A DNA stretch of 64,000 bases from JAEZBP01 sp963832725 (GTDB lineage: Bacteria; Myxococcota_A; Polyangia; Polyangiales; Sandaracinaceae): positions 186,001-250,000 of the forward strand of contig CAWHVG010000002.1 in NCBI GenBank assembly GCA_963832725.1, given 5' to 3'. Each line of letters begins with the position of its first letter. Position 1 is the first letter of the stretch. A program made the position numbers and the translations under genes. The notes below the pieces were generated by a model. That model was not told the DNA's origin. It did no database searches and was given only the letters and a program-made list of their open reading frames with translations. Positions 38,563 to 48,274 of the stretch are shown piece by piece.

Positions 38563-39888
38563 TCAGCGGATGGTCGGTCGGTCGCGGGGGTGGTCGCTGA
38601 CGAAGGTCACGATCAGCACCAGCGCCGGGAGCGCGACCATGGCGTAGAGGCCGGGCGCGTAGCCTCCGGCGAAGTCGTGGCTGAGCGCCAGGGCCGAGGG
38701 GCCGAGCGCGCTGCCGATCACCATCATCATCGACTGCACGCCGGCGATGGCGCCGAGGTGGAGCCGCCCGAAGAAGCGCGGCAACGCGACGGACGAGAGC
38801 GGACCGAAGAACCCGCCCGCCACGCCGAGCCCCAGTACGGCCAGCGCGAAGCCCACGGGCGTGTCGAGGGCGGTCGTCGAGGCGTAGCCGAGCGCCTGGG
38901 CGCCGAGCATCACGAACACGAGCGTTCGGATCCGCGTGCGGTCGGCCAGCCAGCCGACCAGCGCGCCTGTGATGGTGCTGCAGACGGCGATCGGCAGGAA
39001 GATGCTGACCGCTTCCTCGCGGTCGAGCCCGGCTTCCGCGCCGATGTCGACGATGTGGAAGGTGATGCCGGTGATCACCATGCCCTGCACCGCCAGCGCC
39101 AGCGCCACCGACCAGAACGCCTTCGTCTTCAGCGCTCCGCTGCGGTCGACGGACGCTTCGGGCGGTCCCTCCTCGCTTCCCTCGACCGGCGCCGGGCGAC
39201 CGTCCATCCGCAGCCCGCACTCTTCGGGGTTGTCGCGGTAGAAGAGCCAGGCGACGACACCCATCGCCAGCGCCACCGCCACGCCCATCCCGCGCCACGC
39301 GCTGCGCCAGTCGGTCGCCTCGATCCACGCGTTGAGCACGAGCGGCGCGACCGCGAACCCGAACGAGACGAAGATCCCGCTGATGGCGCTGGTCATCCCG
39401 CGCCGCTGCTCGAACCACTTCCCGAGCATCGTGCGGCTGACCATCGTCAGCATGCCCTGGCCGCTGAACCGGAGCGCGGTGAAGCCGACGGCGAGGGTGA
39501 CCCACGCCATGGTGCCCGCGGAGACGGCCGGCAACACGCCGCCGATCCGTGTGGCGATCCGGTCGACGACGCTGAGGACCAGGAGCGTGACACCGAGCGC
39601 CACCGCCGCGCCGAGCGCCGTGGCGCGGGCGCCGAAGCGATCGAGGAGGCGCCCGCCGCGCGGCAGCAGGAGCCCGCTCGTCAGCGTGCCGGCGAGGTAG
39701 GCGTTGGAGAGCGAGAGCCGCGACAGCCCGGTGGCCTCGATGAGCGAGTCGGTGAAGACGCTCACCCCCATCGTCTGCCCCGGGATGCTCATCAGGATGC
39801 CGAAGGTGCTGGCCGCGAGCACCACCCACCCGTAGAAGAAGGGCAGCCGGCGGGGCGAGAAGGGGGTGTCGGGTCGAAAGGGCGTCAC
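38563..39888 (-). CDS. MFS transporter, oxalate/formate-antiporter-like
   Basis: The product has about 441 residues with twelve hydrophobic segments. The first is FFYGWVVLAASTFGILMSIP after a short leader, and a charged central loop (EGSEEGPPEASVDRSGALKT) separates the halves. The intracellular loop motif between helices 2 and 3 is RGGRLLDRFGARA, the MFS G-x-x-x-D-R signature. The YGWVVLAAS opening and PGQTMGVSVF in the first loop resemble the MCT/OFA class of monocarboxylate carriers. The start is uncertain: GTG 39888 (VTPFRPDTPF) fits the family; GTG 39951 would add 21 residues that look non-coding. The cargo is unknown. Confidence 0.85.
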   Translation of the reverse strand: MTPFRPDTPFSPRRLPFFYGWVVLAASTFGILMSIPGQTMGVSVFTDSLIEATGLSRLSLSNAYLAGTLTSGLLLPRGGRLLDRFGARATALGAAVALGVTLLVLSVVDRIATRIGGVLPAVSAGTMAWVTLAVGFTALRFSGQGMLTMVSRTMLGKWFEQRRGMTSAISGIFVSFGFAVAPLVLNAWIEATDWRSAWRGMGVAVALAMGVVAWLFYRDNPEECGLRMDGRPAPVEGSEEGPPEASVDRSGALKTKAFWSVALALAVQGMVITGITFHIVDIGAEAGLDREEAVSIFLPIAVCSTITGALVGWLADRTRIRTLVFVMLGAQALGYASTTALDTPVGFALAVLGLGVAGGFFGPLSSVALPRFFGRLHLGAIAGVQSMMMVIGSALGPSALALSHDFAGGYAPGLYAMVALPALVLIVTFVSDHPRDRPTIR

Positions 39889-40129
39889 GGGCGCCGGAGC
39901 CTGTCCGCCGTGCCGCCCCGCGGCAAGCCTCCCCCGCTCATCGCGGTGCACCTCGTCGGACTCCCACGCGCCCAGGCGAAGCGCAGGCGAGCTCCGACGG
40001 GCAGATGCCGGCTGCGGTAGGCGCCGTCTTCGCCGGATGCCCTTCGTGGGCAGACCTCTTTCGCGTGCGGAATCGGTCGAACAGGCCCGCCGTTTCGAAG
40101 CGTACGGGTGGGTGGATCGGGCGCGGCGC

Positions 40130-40300
40130 TCAGCCGGTCTCGATGATTGCCACGCGCGGGTCGCGCGGATCCAGCATGTTGGTCGCCCCGCAGTAGGTGC
40201 AGCGGACGGAGCCTCCCGTCACGGCGGAGGTGAGCGGGCCGCCGCAGTGCGGACAGAGGAGGACGCGAACCTGGGTCGTGTAGTGCGTGCGCATCGCCAT
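40130..40300 (-). CDS. Small zinc-ribbon protein, 56 residues
   Basis: A short frame on the minus strand starts ATGGCGATGCGC at 40300 (or 40294). It encodes two Cys-x-x-Cys knuckles, LLCPHCGGPLTSAVTGG then VRCTYCGATNML, separated by 14 residues, and ends RVAIIETG. This is a classic zinc ribbon of the kind seen in small nucleic-acid or protein-binding proteins. No further domain is present. It is transcribed divergently from the FIST gene at 40441. The function is unknown. The clear metal-site spacing is the main evidence that it is real. Confidence 0.65.
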   Translation of the reverse strand: MAMRTHYTTQVRVLLCPHCGGPLTSAVTGGSVRCTYCGATNMLDPRDPRVAIIETG

Positions 40301-40440
40301 CTCGCCCGCGTGTCTCGAGCGGCATCACAGCGTCGCTGCGCGCCAGTCGGGCCCGACCGGATCACAGTCGACACCCTGCTCGCGTTCCGCGTATTCTACC
40401 TCGGGTAGCAAGCTCGTACCCGCTGCCGTCGGGGGTTCTC

Positions 40441-41566
40441 GTGCGCGTTTTCGATCTTTCTTCGTCCTCGCCTGGCGACGTCGAGTCCATGCTGGTTTAT
40501 GCGACGGTCGACGCCGACTTGGATGCCGTCCGCAGTCGGTTCCGCGGAAGCTCCACCCAAGTGTTCGGAGCGACCTCGTTCCAGGGCGTGTTCACCCCGC
40601 TCGGGTTCAGGCGGGGCGCGTGGGGGCTCGGCTGGGAGGCGGGCGATGGCATCCGCGTGGCCCACGAGCTGGTCGCGACCGACGCGACGCACGCCCGCAT
40701 GCAGGTGGAAGCCGCGGTTCGGCGCTTGCAGCGCTCGCTCGGCAGGCGCCCGGACGCGGCGCTGGTGCACGCCACGCCGGGCTTCGAGGAGCGTGTCCTC
40801 GAGGGAATGGCGGCCGCGGGCTGGGGCGAAGGCGTCATGGTCTATGGCGGGAGCGCCGCAGACGACGACCTCGGCGGAAACTGGAAGGTCTTCGACGCGA
40901 ACGCCGAGCTCTCGGAGGGCGTCCTGATCGTTGCCATGGCCTGCGACCGGCCGGTCTACGGCGACTTCGTGAGCGGCTATTTCGGCACGAAGCGCACCGG
41001 TCGGATCACCCGCTGCGAAGGTCGAACCGTCTACACCATCGATCACCGCCCCGCGGCGGAGGTGCTGGACGGGTGGATGGACGGCGCGCTCGGGGACGTG
41101 CGGCGCACCGGCGGCGTCGTGCTCGCGGAGACGACCCTCTCGCCGATCGGGCGGGTGGTGGATCGGACCCACCGCGTACCGCGCTATCTGCTCTCCCATC
41201 CGCACGTCGTTCATGCCGACACGCAGGCCGTTTCTTTCTTCACGGACATGGCGGTCGGCGACGAGCTCGAGCTGATGATGGCGAGCCGCGGGTCCTTGCT
41301 GGCGCGGACGGAGCAGGTGGTCGATTCGCGCGCTCGGACGGAGCGCCCGTCCCCGGCTCGCCGGCGGCGTGCTCATCTACTGCGGGGGCTGCGTAGGCGC
41401 GATCGAGGGCGACACCGACTCGGTCGCGCGGGCGTTCTCGGACCGGATCGGCGGCGCTCCCTTCATCGGCGCCGCGACGTTCGGGGAGATCGGCACGTTC
41501 ACGGTCCGCGGCGAGCGCGTCACCCGGCACGGCAACCTGATGTGCGACGCGCTCCTCTTCGGCTGA
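40441..41566 (+). CDS. FIST-domain sensory protein, frameshifted
   Basis: The intended product is about 374 residues. The N-terminal FIST domain is seen in LVYATVDADLDAVRSRFRGS, TQVFGATSFQGVFTPLGFRR and VMVYGGSAADDDLGGNWKVF. The FIST_C domain has HPHVVHADTQAVSFFTDMAV and the ending GVLIYCGGCVGAI, APFIGAATFGEIGTF and HGNLMCDALLFG. FIST proteins are intracellular sensors thought to bind small ligands such as amino acids, often tied to signalling systems. The frame breaks at 41323-41327 (GATTC); removing one T restores TEQVVDRALGRS and the C-terminal domain. The start GTG at 40441 follows GTCGGGGGTTCTC. No kinase or cyclase is fused to it. Confidence 0.82.
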
Positions 41567-41772
41567 GCGGCACGCCGCGGAGGGCCCGGATCGGAAGCGG
41601 GGTGGCGGAGCGCTCGCGGCGGACCTTCAGCGCGCGTCCCCAGGGACCCTCGGTCGCCTGTCCGGCGGCCTGGATCCGATGCGCGACCCGCGGCTCCCGG
41701 GCTCACCGCGTCGAACCACGGGTCCAACCACGCGTCCGACCCACGGCGCTCCGACCCGTCCAAGTCACCTGA

Positions 41773-43971
41773 TCAGCGCTGCAGCGCGTCGCTGAACGCG
41801 CGTGCCAGCTCACCGCGTGCGTGCGCGAGCCCCGCCTCGAGCACCTGCCGCAGCTCGTCCTCGTCGTACTCGCCCCGCACCGCCGCCAGCGTCGCCAGCG
41901 CTTCCCTCGCTCGCTCCGCGTCGCCGTCCATCGCCGCGAATGTCGCGCTCATCGCCGCCACCATCGAGCGGGCGACGACGGTGCCTTGCTCGGCGCCGGC
42001 TTCGATCGCGGCGGCGTGGTGCGCGCGGGCGTCGTCGAAGTCCTCCTCGCGCAGCGCCCAGCATACGAGCTGAACCTCCACCACGATGACGAAGGGGCGC
42101 AGCCCGAGCGTCCGCCCCCTCGAGGCGAGGTCGCTCATCTCGGCTCGGGCGCGCGCTCGCTCTCCGGCCAGAAAGAGCGCGTCGGCGCGCACCTGGCGGG
42201 CGGTCAGCTCCACCCGCGAGTCGGCAGCGCGGCGTGCGAGATCGACCGCGCGATCGAGCAGCTCGATGTGCTCGACCGGCGCAGTGTTGCCGAGGTGCAC
42301 CAGCGCGCGCGCCTCTGTGCCGAGATCACCGCGGTCTCGTGCGAGCGACGCGGCGCGCTCGAAGAGCACGCGGGCGGTCCCCGCGTCGCGGCGGCGGTGC
42401 GCGTCGAGACCGAGCTGTCCCAGCGCGTGCGACTCCACCTCGGCGTCTCCCTGAGAGTGCGCGAGCTCCACCGCGCGCAGCGACGCCTCCCTCGCCGCGT
42501 CCAGGTCGTTGTCGAAGCGAGCCACCTGCGCGCTCCGCCACACCACCACGGCGCTCGGTCGCCCTGTCGCGCGCTCAATCTCGAGGGCCCGGGCGATGGC
42601 CTCGCGCGCCTGAACGGCGTGCCCTCGCGCGGCATGACCGTGGGCCAGCTCGGCGAGCGCGCGCGCCCGATGGCCGTCCAGCGACGCCTCCTCGGCCCAC
42701 GCCAGCAGCGTCTCACTCCGCTCCTCGCGGCCGCTCGTGTCGGCCCGCCGGTAGCTCCACCCAATCGCGTCGACCATCGCGGCGCAGGCGTCGGCGATGT
42801 GCCCCGCGCCGTGAAGGTGCGCGGCGCGCTCGTGCTGCACGTCCTCGCGCCCAATCCGCACGCCGAGCGCCTCGGCGGCCGCTTCGTGGTAGGCGCGCCG
42901 GAGCGGATCGGGCAGCGCGGCGCAGAGCTGGTCGCGGAGCGAAGAATGGACCCACTCCATGGCCCGACCGCGCCTTCGCAAGAGGCCTGCGCGAAGCGCT
43001 CGGTCGACGCTCTGGCGGAGCGCCGGCCCCACGCGCGCCACCAGCGCGTCGAGCACGTCGTCGCCCACGCGAGGGCGGGTCAACGCCAGCGCGCCGAGAA
43101 GGCTCGGGTCCGCGCCGGAGCGCTCCACGCGCGCGTCCCAGAGCGCCCCCAGATCCCGCGGCAGCACGGCGGTGTCGTAGCCCGCTCGCAGCGTGTACTT
43201 GCCGTCGCGCCGCTCCAGCGCCTCGTCGGCCACCAGCTCCGTGACGAGCTGGGTGGCCAGGAGCGGGTTGCCGCCGGCGCGCGATTCGATGTGCGCCACG
43301 AGCGCGGGATGGACGTCGAGCACCCCGGTGATGACGCTGCGCGTGTCCTCCGCCGTCAGCGGCGCGAGCTCGAGCTCCAGGTCGGCGTCGTCGATCACCG
43401 GCTCGGGGGAGGTCACAATCAGCGCGACCCCCGTGTCCTCGGCTCGCACCCGCTCGACGAGCGCGCGCGCCGCGCCGCGGCTCCAGTGGACGTCGTCGAG
43501 CCACACGGCGATCGCGCGACGCTGGCTGGCTCGCTTCAGCGCAGCGGCGACGACGCGCAGCGCCAGATCGGGGTCGGTGGCGGTGGCTCGGGGCGCGTCC
43601 AGCACCAGCGCAGCTTCGCGGGCGAAGCGTGTGTCGTCGCTGCCCTCGAAGCGCTGGACCCAGCGGAGCACGCGCTCGGGGACAGCCTCCTGGCTGGCGC
43701 CTTCGGCGAGGACGATGTTGGAGAAGAGCCCGCGCAGGCCCTCGTTTCCCGCTCCTCCCTCGGTCCACGCCGTCCACGCCGTGTGCGCGAGACCGTGTTG
43801 GTGCGCCCGTTCGAGGATGTCGCGCGCCAAGCGGCTCTTGCCGGTGCCGACCGGACCGGTGATCGCGACCACGCAGGGGCGGCCGTCGCGTCGCGCGCGG
43901 ACGAGCTCGTGCCAGAGCCGCGCTCGCTGGGCGTCGCGTCCCCGCAGGCGTGGCTCCACCAACCCGACCAA
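41773..43971 (-). CDS. AAA/NTPase-TPR regulatory protein (PknK/MalT-like ATPase part)
   Basis: The product has about 732 residues. The start of the frame is TTG at 43971. The N-terminus has EPRLRGRDAQRARLW, Walker A GPVGTGKSRLARDI and Walker B AIAVWLDDVHWSRGAARALV, an AAA_16-type signalling ATPase. Residues about 330-730 are alpha-helical repeats of TPR type (ALAELAHGHAARGHAVQARE, ESHALGQLGLDAHRRRDAGT). In Myxococcota this ATPase-TPR module usually follows a protein kinase domain in one chain. Here a kinase gene ends only 31 bp upstream on the same strand, in the same frame, at a TGA (44002-44004). It is either a separate translationally coupled gene or the second half of one long protein. 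Confidence 0.75.
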   Translation of the reverse strand: MVGLVEPRLRGRDAQRARLWHELVRARRDGRPCVVAITGPVGTGKSRLARDILERAHQHGLAHTAWTAWTEGGAGNEGLRGLFSNIVLAEGASQEAVPERVLRWVQRFEGSDDTRFAREAALVLDAPRATATDPDLALRVVAAALKRASQRRAIAVWLDDVHWSRGAARALVERVRAEDTGVALIVTSPEPVIDDADLELELAPLTAEDTRSVITGVLDVHPALVAHIESRAGGNPLLATQLVTELVADEALERRDGKYTLRAGYDTAVLPRDLGALWDARVERSGADPSLLGALALTRPRVGDDVLDALVARVGPALRQSVDRALRAGLLRRRGRAMEWVHSSLRDQLCAALPDPLRRAYHEAAAEALGVRIGREDVQHERAAHLHGAGHIADACAAMVDAIGWSYRRADTSGREERSETLLAWAEEASLDGHRARALAELAHGHAARGHAVQAREAIARALEIERATGRPSAVVVWRSAQVARFDNDLDAAREASLRAVELAHSQGDAEVESHALGQLGLDAHRRRDAGTARVLFERAASLARDRGDLGTEARALVHLGNTAPVEHIELLDRAVDLARRAADSRVELTARQVRADALFLAGERARARAEMSDLASRGRTLGLRPFVIVVEVQLVCWALREEDFDDARAHHAAAIEAGAEQGTVVARSMVAAMSATFAAMDGDAERAREALATLAAVRGEYDEDELRQVLEAGLAHARGELARAFSDALQR

Positions 43972-44001
43972 CGCGTAGACCCCGGCCTCCGGGAGCTCCG
44001 T

Positions 44002-45432
44002 TCAATCCTCCTCATCGGTCGGGAGCGCGTCGGGCGGCGGCGCGGGCGGGAGCGGCCGCGGCTCGGGGGAGAGCATCCTCGCCCGCGCCGGCAGGTTCGC
44101 GACCACGTCCTCGATAGCGACGGTCGCGGTCTCCCCGGCATCATCGGGCGTCGCCGCGGCCTCCTCGTCCCCCGCGTGACGTCGGAGTGGTCTGGGTTTC
44201 CGGTATCAATCGGAGGCCGGTCGCTCGTCGGTGGGACGTTCGCCGCGGCCGCGCCGGTCTTCGGGCTGAAGCGCGTGACGTTCGGATGCTTCAGGCTCCC
44301 GGTGTCCCGCCTGGCGTCCACACGTGAAGCGGCCTCGGTCTCTTCGTCGGCGCTCGTGACCTCGGGGGACGCTGCGGGCTCGGGCGCGCGCGCCGCCTTC
44401 GCGCTCACACGTGTGACCTGCGGGGCCACGCCGGTTCCGGGCTCGTACGCCTCCGCCTCCGGCCGCTCCGCCGCGGGGTCCGGGCCGGCCGGGCCCTCGT
44501 CGCCTCCCACCGCTCCGATCCGTACCGAGGTCACCGCACCCGCGGGGACGTCCCGGTTCTCGTCGCGCGCCGCGGCCGAGCCGGCGCTCGCCTCGTGCTC
44601 CGGCGCTCGATCCGTCCGGCATCGCGCGCAAGGCGGCGATCACGTCGGCCGCGTGTGTGGGCCGGCCTCGCTCCATCGGGTTCATCAAGGTGGCGAGCAG
44701 CGCGCTCATCGCCTCGGGCGCGCCATGGCGTGCGGCGGCGAAGCGGGGCGGCGGGCTGAGGATGCGCACCGCGGGCTCCTGCCCCTCGAAGGGCCGGCGG
44801 CCGGAGAGGAGGTGGAAGGTCATCGCGCCGAACGTGTAGAGGTCCGTCCACGGTCCGAGCCCGCCCGCCTCCGGCATGAGCTGCTCGGGCGCCATGTAGG
44901 GAACGGTGCCCATCACCGCGTCGCGCTGCGACGCCATCTGCGGCCCGCTCCGCCAGGCCTGGGCGATCCCGAAGTCGAGGAGGCTGACTCGGACGCGTCC
45001 CCCCTCGTCGGCTACGAGCACGTTGTCCGGCTTGATGTCGAGGTGCAGCACGCCGCGCGCGTGTGCGTGGGCCAGGGCGTCGAGGATCGCGAGCAGGATG
45101 GGGCGCAGCGCGGCGAAGGGACGGCGGCCGCCGCGCGAGAGGGGCTCGCCCGGGCGCAGCTCCATCACCAGCGCGAGGTCGTCGCCGGTGGTGCGGACCA
45201 GGTCGTAGACCGACACGATCCCCGGATGACGCAGGTGGGCCATCGCCAGCACCTCGTCGCGGAACATCCGGGCGGTCACCGCATCCAGCCGGCCTTCGCG
45301 CACGACCTTCACCGCGACCGGCGTCTCGTGCTCGAGGTCGGTGCAGCGCCACACCTCACCCATCCCGCCGCGCCCGAGGCGCTCCTCGGCGCGATAGCGG
45401 TCGGCGAGAACGGTCCCTGGTGTCAGCTTCAC
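44002..45432 (-). CDS. Ser/Thr protein kinase, frameshifted in its C-terminal tail
   Basis: The product is about 476 residues. The kinase domain is at residues 10-280: LGRGGMGEVWRCT, VAVKVVREG, LHLDIKPDNVL, LLDFGIAQAW, GTVPYMAPEQ. The Arg of the usual HRD motif is Leu here (HLD), so activation-loop control may differ. The acidic, Ala/Glu-rich tail is disordered-looking. It changes frame at about 44609-44613 (GGATC on the minus strand; one extra G) and again at a GGGGG run (44169-44173, one base missing). With both corrected the tail ends PTDEED at the TGA. It is paired with the ATPase-TPR gene immediately downstream. Confidence 0.85.
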
Positions 45433-45662
45433 CGTCTCCCAGGATACCTTGGAAAGCCCTGGCCGAGCCGGCTTGCGATCCAGCGCCTCCGCGCGAGTCT
45501 TGGCGTGCAGTGGGCGATGCGTGGAGCGGCCGATTCTCTCTGCGTGCGCGAGTATCCGGGTCGCCTGAGGAGGATCACCGGCCCAACGCCTGGTCGAGGG
45601 GCTGCTGCGCGAGCACGGCGCGCCGATTCGCGTCCGTCATCGATTGGGTCCACCCTCCGTCC

Positions 45663-45893
45663 ATGCATGTCGTCGTCCCGCCGGACCGGCTCAGCCGAGA
45701 GGCCCTGCTCGGCCTCGTCGACGCGTTCGTGCTCCGCGAAGGGACCGACTACGGCCACGCGGAGCCGACGCTCGAGGACAAGCGCCGCCAGGTGCTGGCC
45801 CAGATCGACCGCGGCGAGGTGGTGATCGTCTTCAATCCGCGCACCGAAGACGTCTCGCTGGCGCTCGCGCGCGACCTGCCCGCCGAAGGCTGA
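45663..45893 (+). CDS. YheU-family (UPF0270) protein
   Basis: The product has 76 residues. MHVVVPPDRLSREALLGLVD is followed by the family hallmark FVLREGTDYG, then EPTLEDKRRQVLAQIDRGEV and VIVFNPRTEDVSLAL, matching the whole length of UPF0270 proteins such as E. coli YheU (about 72 residues). The structure is a small alpha/beta fold; the function is unknown. ATG 45663 is preceded by TCCGTCC, a poor ribosome site, but the protein matches the family from its first residue. It is divergent from the kinase gene. Confidence 0.9.
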   Translation: MHVVVPPDRLSREALLGLVDAFVLREGTDYGHAEPTLEDKRRQVLAQIDRGEVVIVFNPRTEDVSLALARDLPAEG

Positions 45894-46118
45894 CGGAGCC
45901 GGGCGCCCGCTCGGTGGTCGTCGACGAGTCGGACCGGACGCGACGCGTCGCGACGATTCGAGAGCGCGGCGATGCAGCGACGCTGCGGGCGTAGCCGGCT
46001 CGGCGGCGGCAGGTCGTCGACGGAGCCTCGGCTCGGCAGTCCGAAGAAGCGGCGCGCGTTCCGTGTCGTCCGCGCCTCCTCCGACGCGTCGGCCGCCTCC
46101 GCGCAGCTGTCAACCGGG

Positions 46119-46766
46119 TTACATGCCTTTCACGATCGCGTACATGTCCTTCTCGGCCTCGAGCACCTCGTCCGGCAGCGGCGTCAGCTCGCCACCGAGC
46201 GAGCTCGCCGTGACGACGATCTGTGCGATGTGCTCGACGAGCTCTGCGTTCTTGAAAGCCTTCGCGAGGTCCTTGCCGGTCGTGAGGACGCCATGCGAGG
46301 CGAGCAAGACGGCCGAGCGATCGCCGAGGGCTTCCACCACGTGGCCGGCGAGCTCTTCGCTCCCGCTACTGCCGTAGCGCGCGACTTCCACCTGCCCGCC
46401 GAGGTAGACGACCATCTCGTCGAGCACGGGCGCGATCGGCCGCCGCAAGAGCGCCATCGTCGTCGCGTAGCGCGAATGCGTGTGGACCACGGCGCCGACG
46501 TCCGGACGCGCGCGGTAGACACCGAGGTGCACTGGCGTTTCGAACGAAGGCGCGCGCTCGCCTTCGACCAGATCCTCGTCCTCGTCGATCACCACCACCT
46601 GCTCGGGCGTGAGCAGGTCGTACGCGATCGAGCTCGGCGTGATGATCCAGTGCTTGGGATCCGGCGCGCGCACGCTGATGTTTCCCGCCGATCCGACCAC
46701 GAACCCGGCCTTCCACATCCGCTTCGCGTACTCGCAGACGAGCTCCCGTTCTTCGGCGTACAGCAT
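46119..46766 (-). CDS. Class II aldolase (fuculose/ribulose phosphate aldolase-like)
   Basis: The product has 215 residues, the usual size for FucA/AraD enzymes. Zn ligands are in AVVHTHSRYA (H-x-H) and in the later GHVVEALG...ASHG block, which supplies the third His. The phosphate/nucleotide turn is VVGSAGNISVR and the specificity loop PSSIAYDLL. These enzymes cleave sugar 1- or 5-phosphates to glycolaldehyde phosphate or lactaldehyde and a triose product. The gene starts 13 bases after the FGGY kinase, in one operon with it and the dehydrogenase. The kinase would supply the phosphorylated substrate. Exact sugar unknown. Confidence 0.9.
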   Translation of the reverse strand: MLYAEERELVCEYAKRMWKAGFVVGSAGNISVRAPDPKHWIITPSSIAYDLLTPEQVVVIDEDEDLVEGERAPSFETPVHLGVYRARPDVGAVVHTHSRYATTMALLRRPIAPVLDEMVVYLGGQVEVARYGSSGSEELAGHVVEALGDRSAVLLASHGVLTTGKDLAKAFKNAELVEHIAQIVVTASSLGGELTPLPDEVLEAEKDMYAIVKGM

Positions 46767-46779
46767 CGCGTCTCCCGTC

Positions 46780-48268
46780 TCAGAATTCCTCGAGCTGCGC
46801 CTCGCGCTCCATCCAGCGCTCGAACGCGTCGTCGTAGTCCTCGGCGTCGTCCTCGTCGGGCGCCACGCGCGTGGATGCCTCGCGTTGGCCGAGCGCGCAG
46901 GGATCGCTCGCGAGTCCCGCCGCCACCGCCGCGCACGCCGCAGCGCCGCGCGCGCTCGCCTCCGCCGGACCGACGACGATCTCCCGCCTCAGCGCCGACG
47001 CGAGGATCTGCGCGAAGAGATGCGAGCGGGCCATCCCTCCGACCAGCGTCAGCGGGCCGTCGTCCCGTCCGGCCACCTCGTCGATCCAATCGCCGGCGGC
47101 CCGCACCGCGAACGCGCAGCTCTCGAGGTAGGCGCGCATCAGCTCCGCACGGCCCGGGCCGAGCGCCGTCGTCTCGCCGAAGGGCAAGAGCAGCGCGGCC
47201 GGCCGGCCGGTGTTCAGCGCGCGCAGATCCATGGGTCGCGGGCCGATGTGGGCGCTCGCCGTCAGCGCGCCGATCGGTGCCTCTTCGGCCAGCGCGTCGT
47301 AGGCCGCCCAAGGATCCGCTTCGCGCATCAGATCCGGCGCCCAGCGTCTCCAGCATCCAGCGGTGGCGCGTGCCCATCTCGCCGACGTTCGCCTCCAGCA
47401 GCCAGCGCTCGGCGTGGACGTGCGGGTTCGTCCACAGGCGCATCCGCGGGTCGCGCGCGGGCCAATCCATCACCCGCAAGAGCGGCGCCGAGCCGCCCGC
47501 GACCAGCGCGGTTCCGTTCGCCGTCACGCCCGCGCCCGCCAGCGCGAGCTGGGTGTCAGCGGCTCCGACGGCCACCACCGCGTCGCCCAGACCGAGCCGC
47601 GCCGCCACCTCGGGTCGGAGCGCGCCGAGCTCGGTGCCGGGCGCACGCACCGGCGGCAGCGCGTCCGGCGGGAGACGCGCGGCCTCAATCGCGTTCGCGT
47701 CCGGCGTCTTTCGCGCCACGTCGAAGAGCATCAGGTCGGCCGCGGTCGTCGGGTCGGTCGCGCGCTCGCCCGAGAGCCGGTGTGCGACCCAATCGGGGAG
47801 GCCGAGCACGGCGCGGATCTTCGCGTGCACCTCCGGCTGCTCGGCCGCGAACCAGAGCGCGCGTCCGGGCGCGAAGATCCAGGGCGGGAAGCGGCCCGAG
47901 CTGGCGAAGAGCGCTTCCTCGTCGAGCGCGCTCAGGTCGGCGCCGGCGAGCGCGCGAATATCGCGGTTCGGGCCGAGGTAGAGCGTTTCGCCCGCCTCGT
48001 CGAGGAACGCGCAGGCGATGCGCTGTCCCGTCGCGGCGACGGCGCGCACGCGGGCTCGATCGACGCTCGCGAGCGCCTCGTCCGCCGCGTCGAGGAGCGC
48101 CTCCCACACGGCTTCGGGATCGAGCTCTTGGCCGAAGGGCGCGAGCGCCGCCGGAGCGTGGGCGCGCCAGGGCCGGCGCGCGGCGGCGACGAGCTCGAGC
48201 TTCTCGTCGAAGACGGCCGCTCGACCGCTGCCCGTGCCGGCGTCGAAGGCGAGAAAGAGCGGGCCCAT
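46780..48268 (-). CDS. FGGY-family carbohydrate kinase, frameshifted
   Basis: The intended product is about 495 residues. The N-terminal ATPase fold has FLAFDAGTGSGRAAVFDE, then ATGQRIACAFLDEAGE. The middle has DTQLALAGAGVTANGTALVA. After the break it reads RAYLESCAFAVRAAGDWIDE and PLTLVGGMARSHLFAQILAS, the adenine-binding GG motif of FGGY kinases, then ASARGAAACAAVA. The frame breaks at 47331-47335 (GGATC on the minus strand); removing one G gives ETLGADLMREADPW. The start ATG is seven bases after the dehydrogenase stop. It should phosphorylate a sugar, polyol or similar compound (LsrK-, XylB- and FucK-like enzymes share this fold). The substrate is unassigned. Confidence 0.88.
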
Positions 48269-48274
48269 CGCTCC

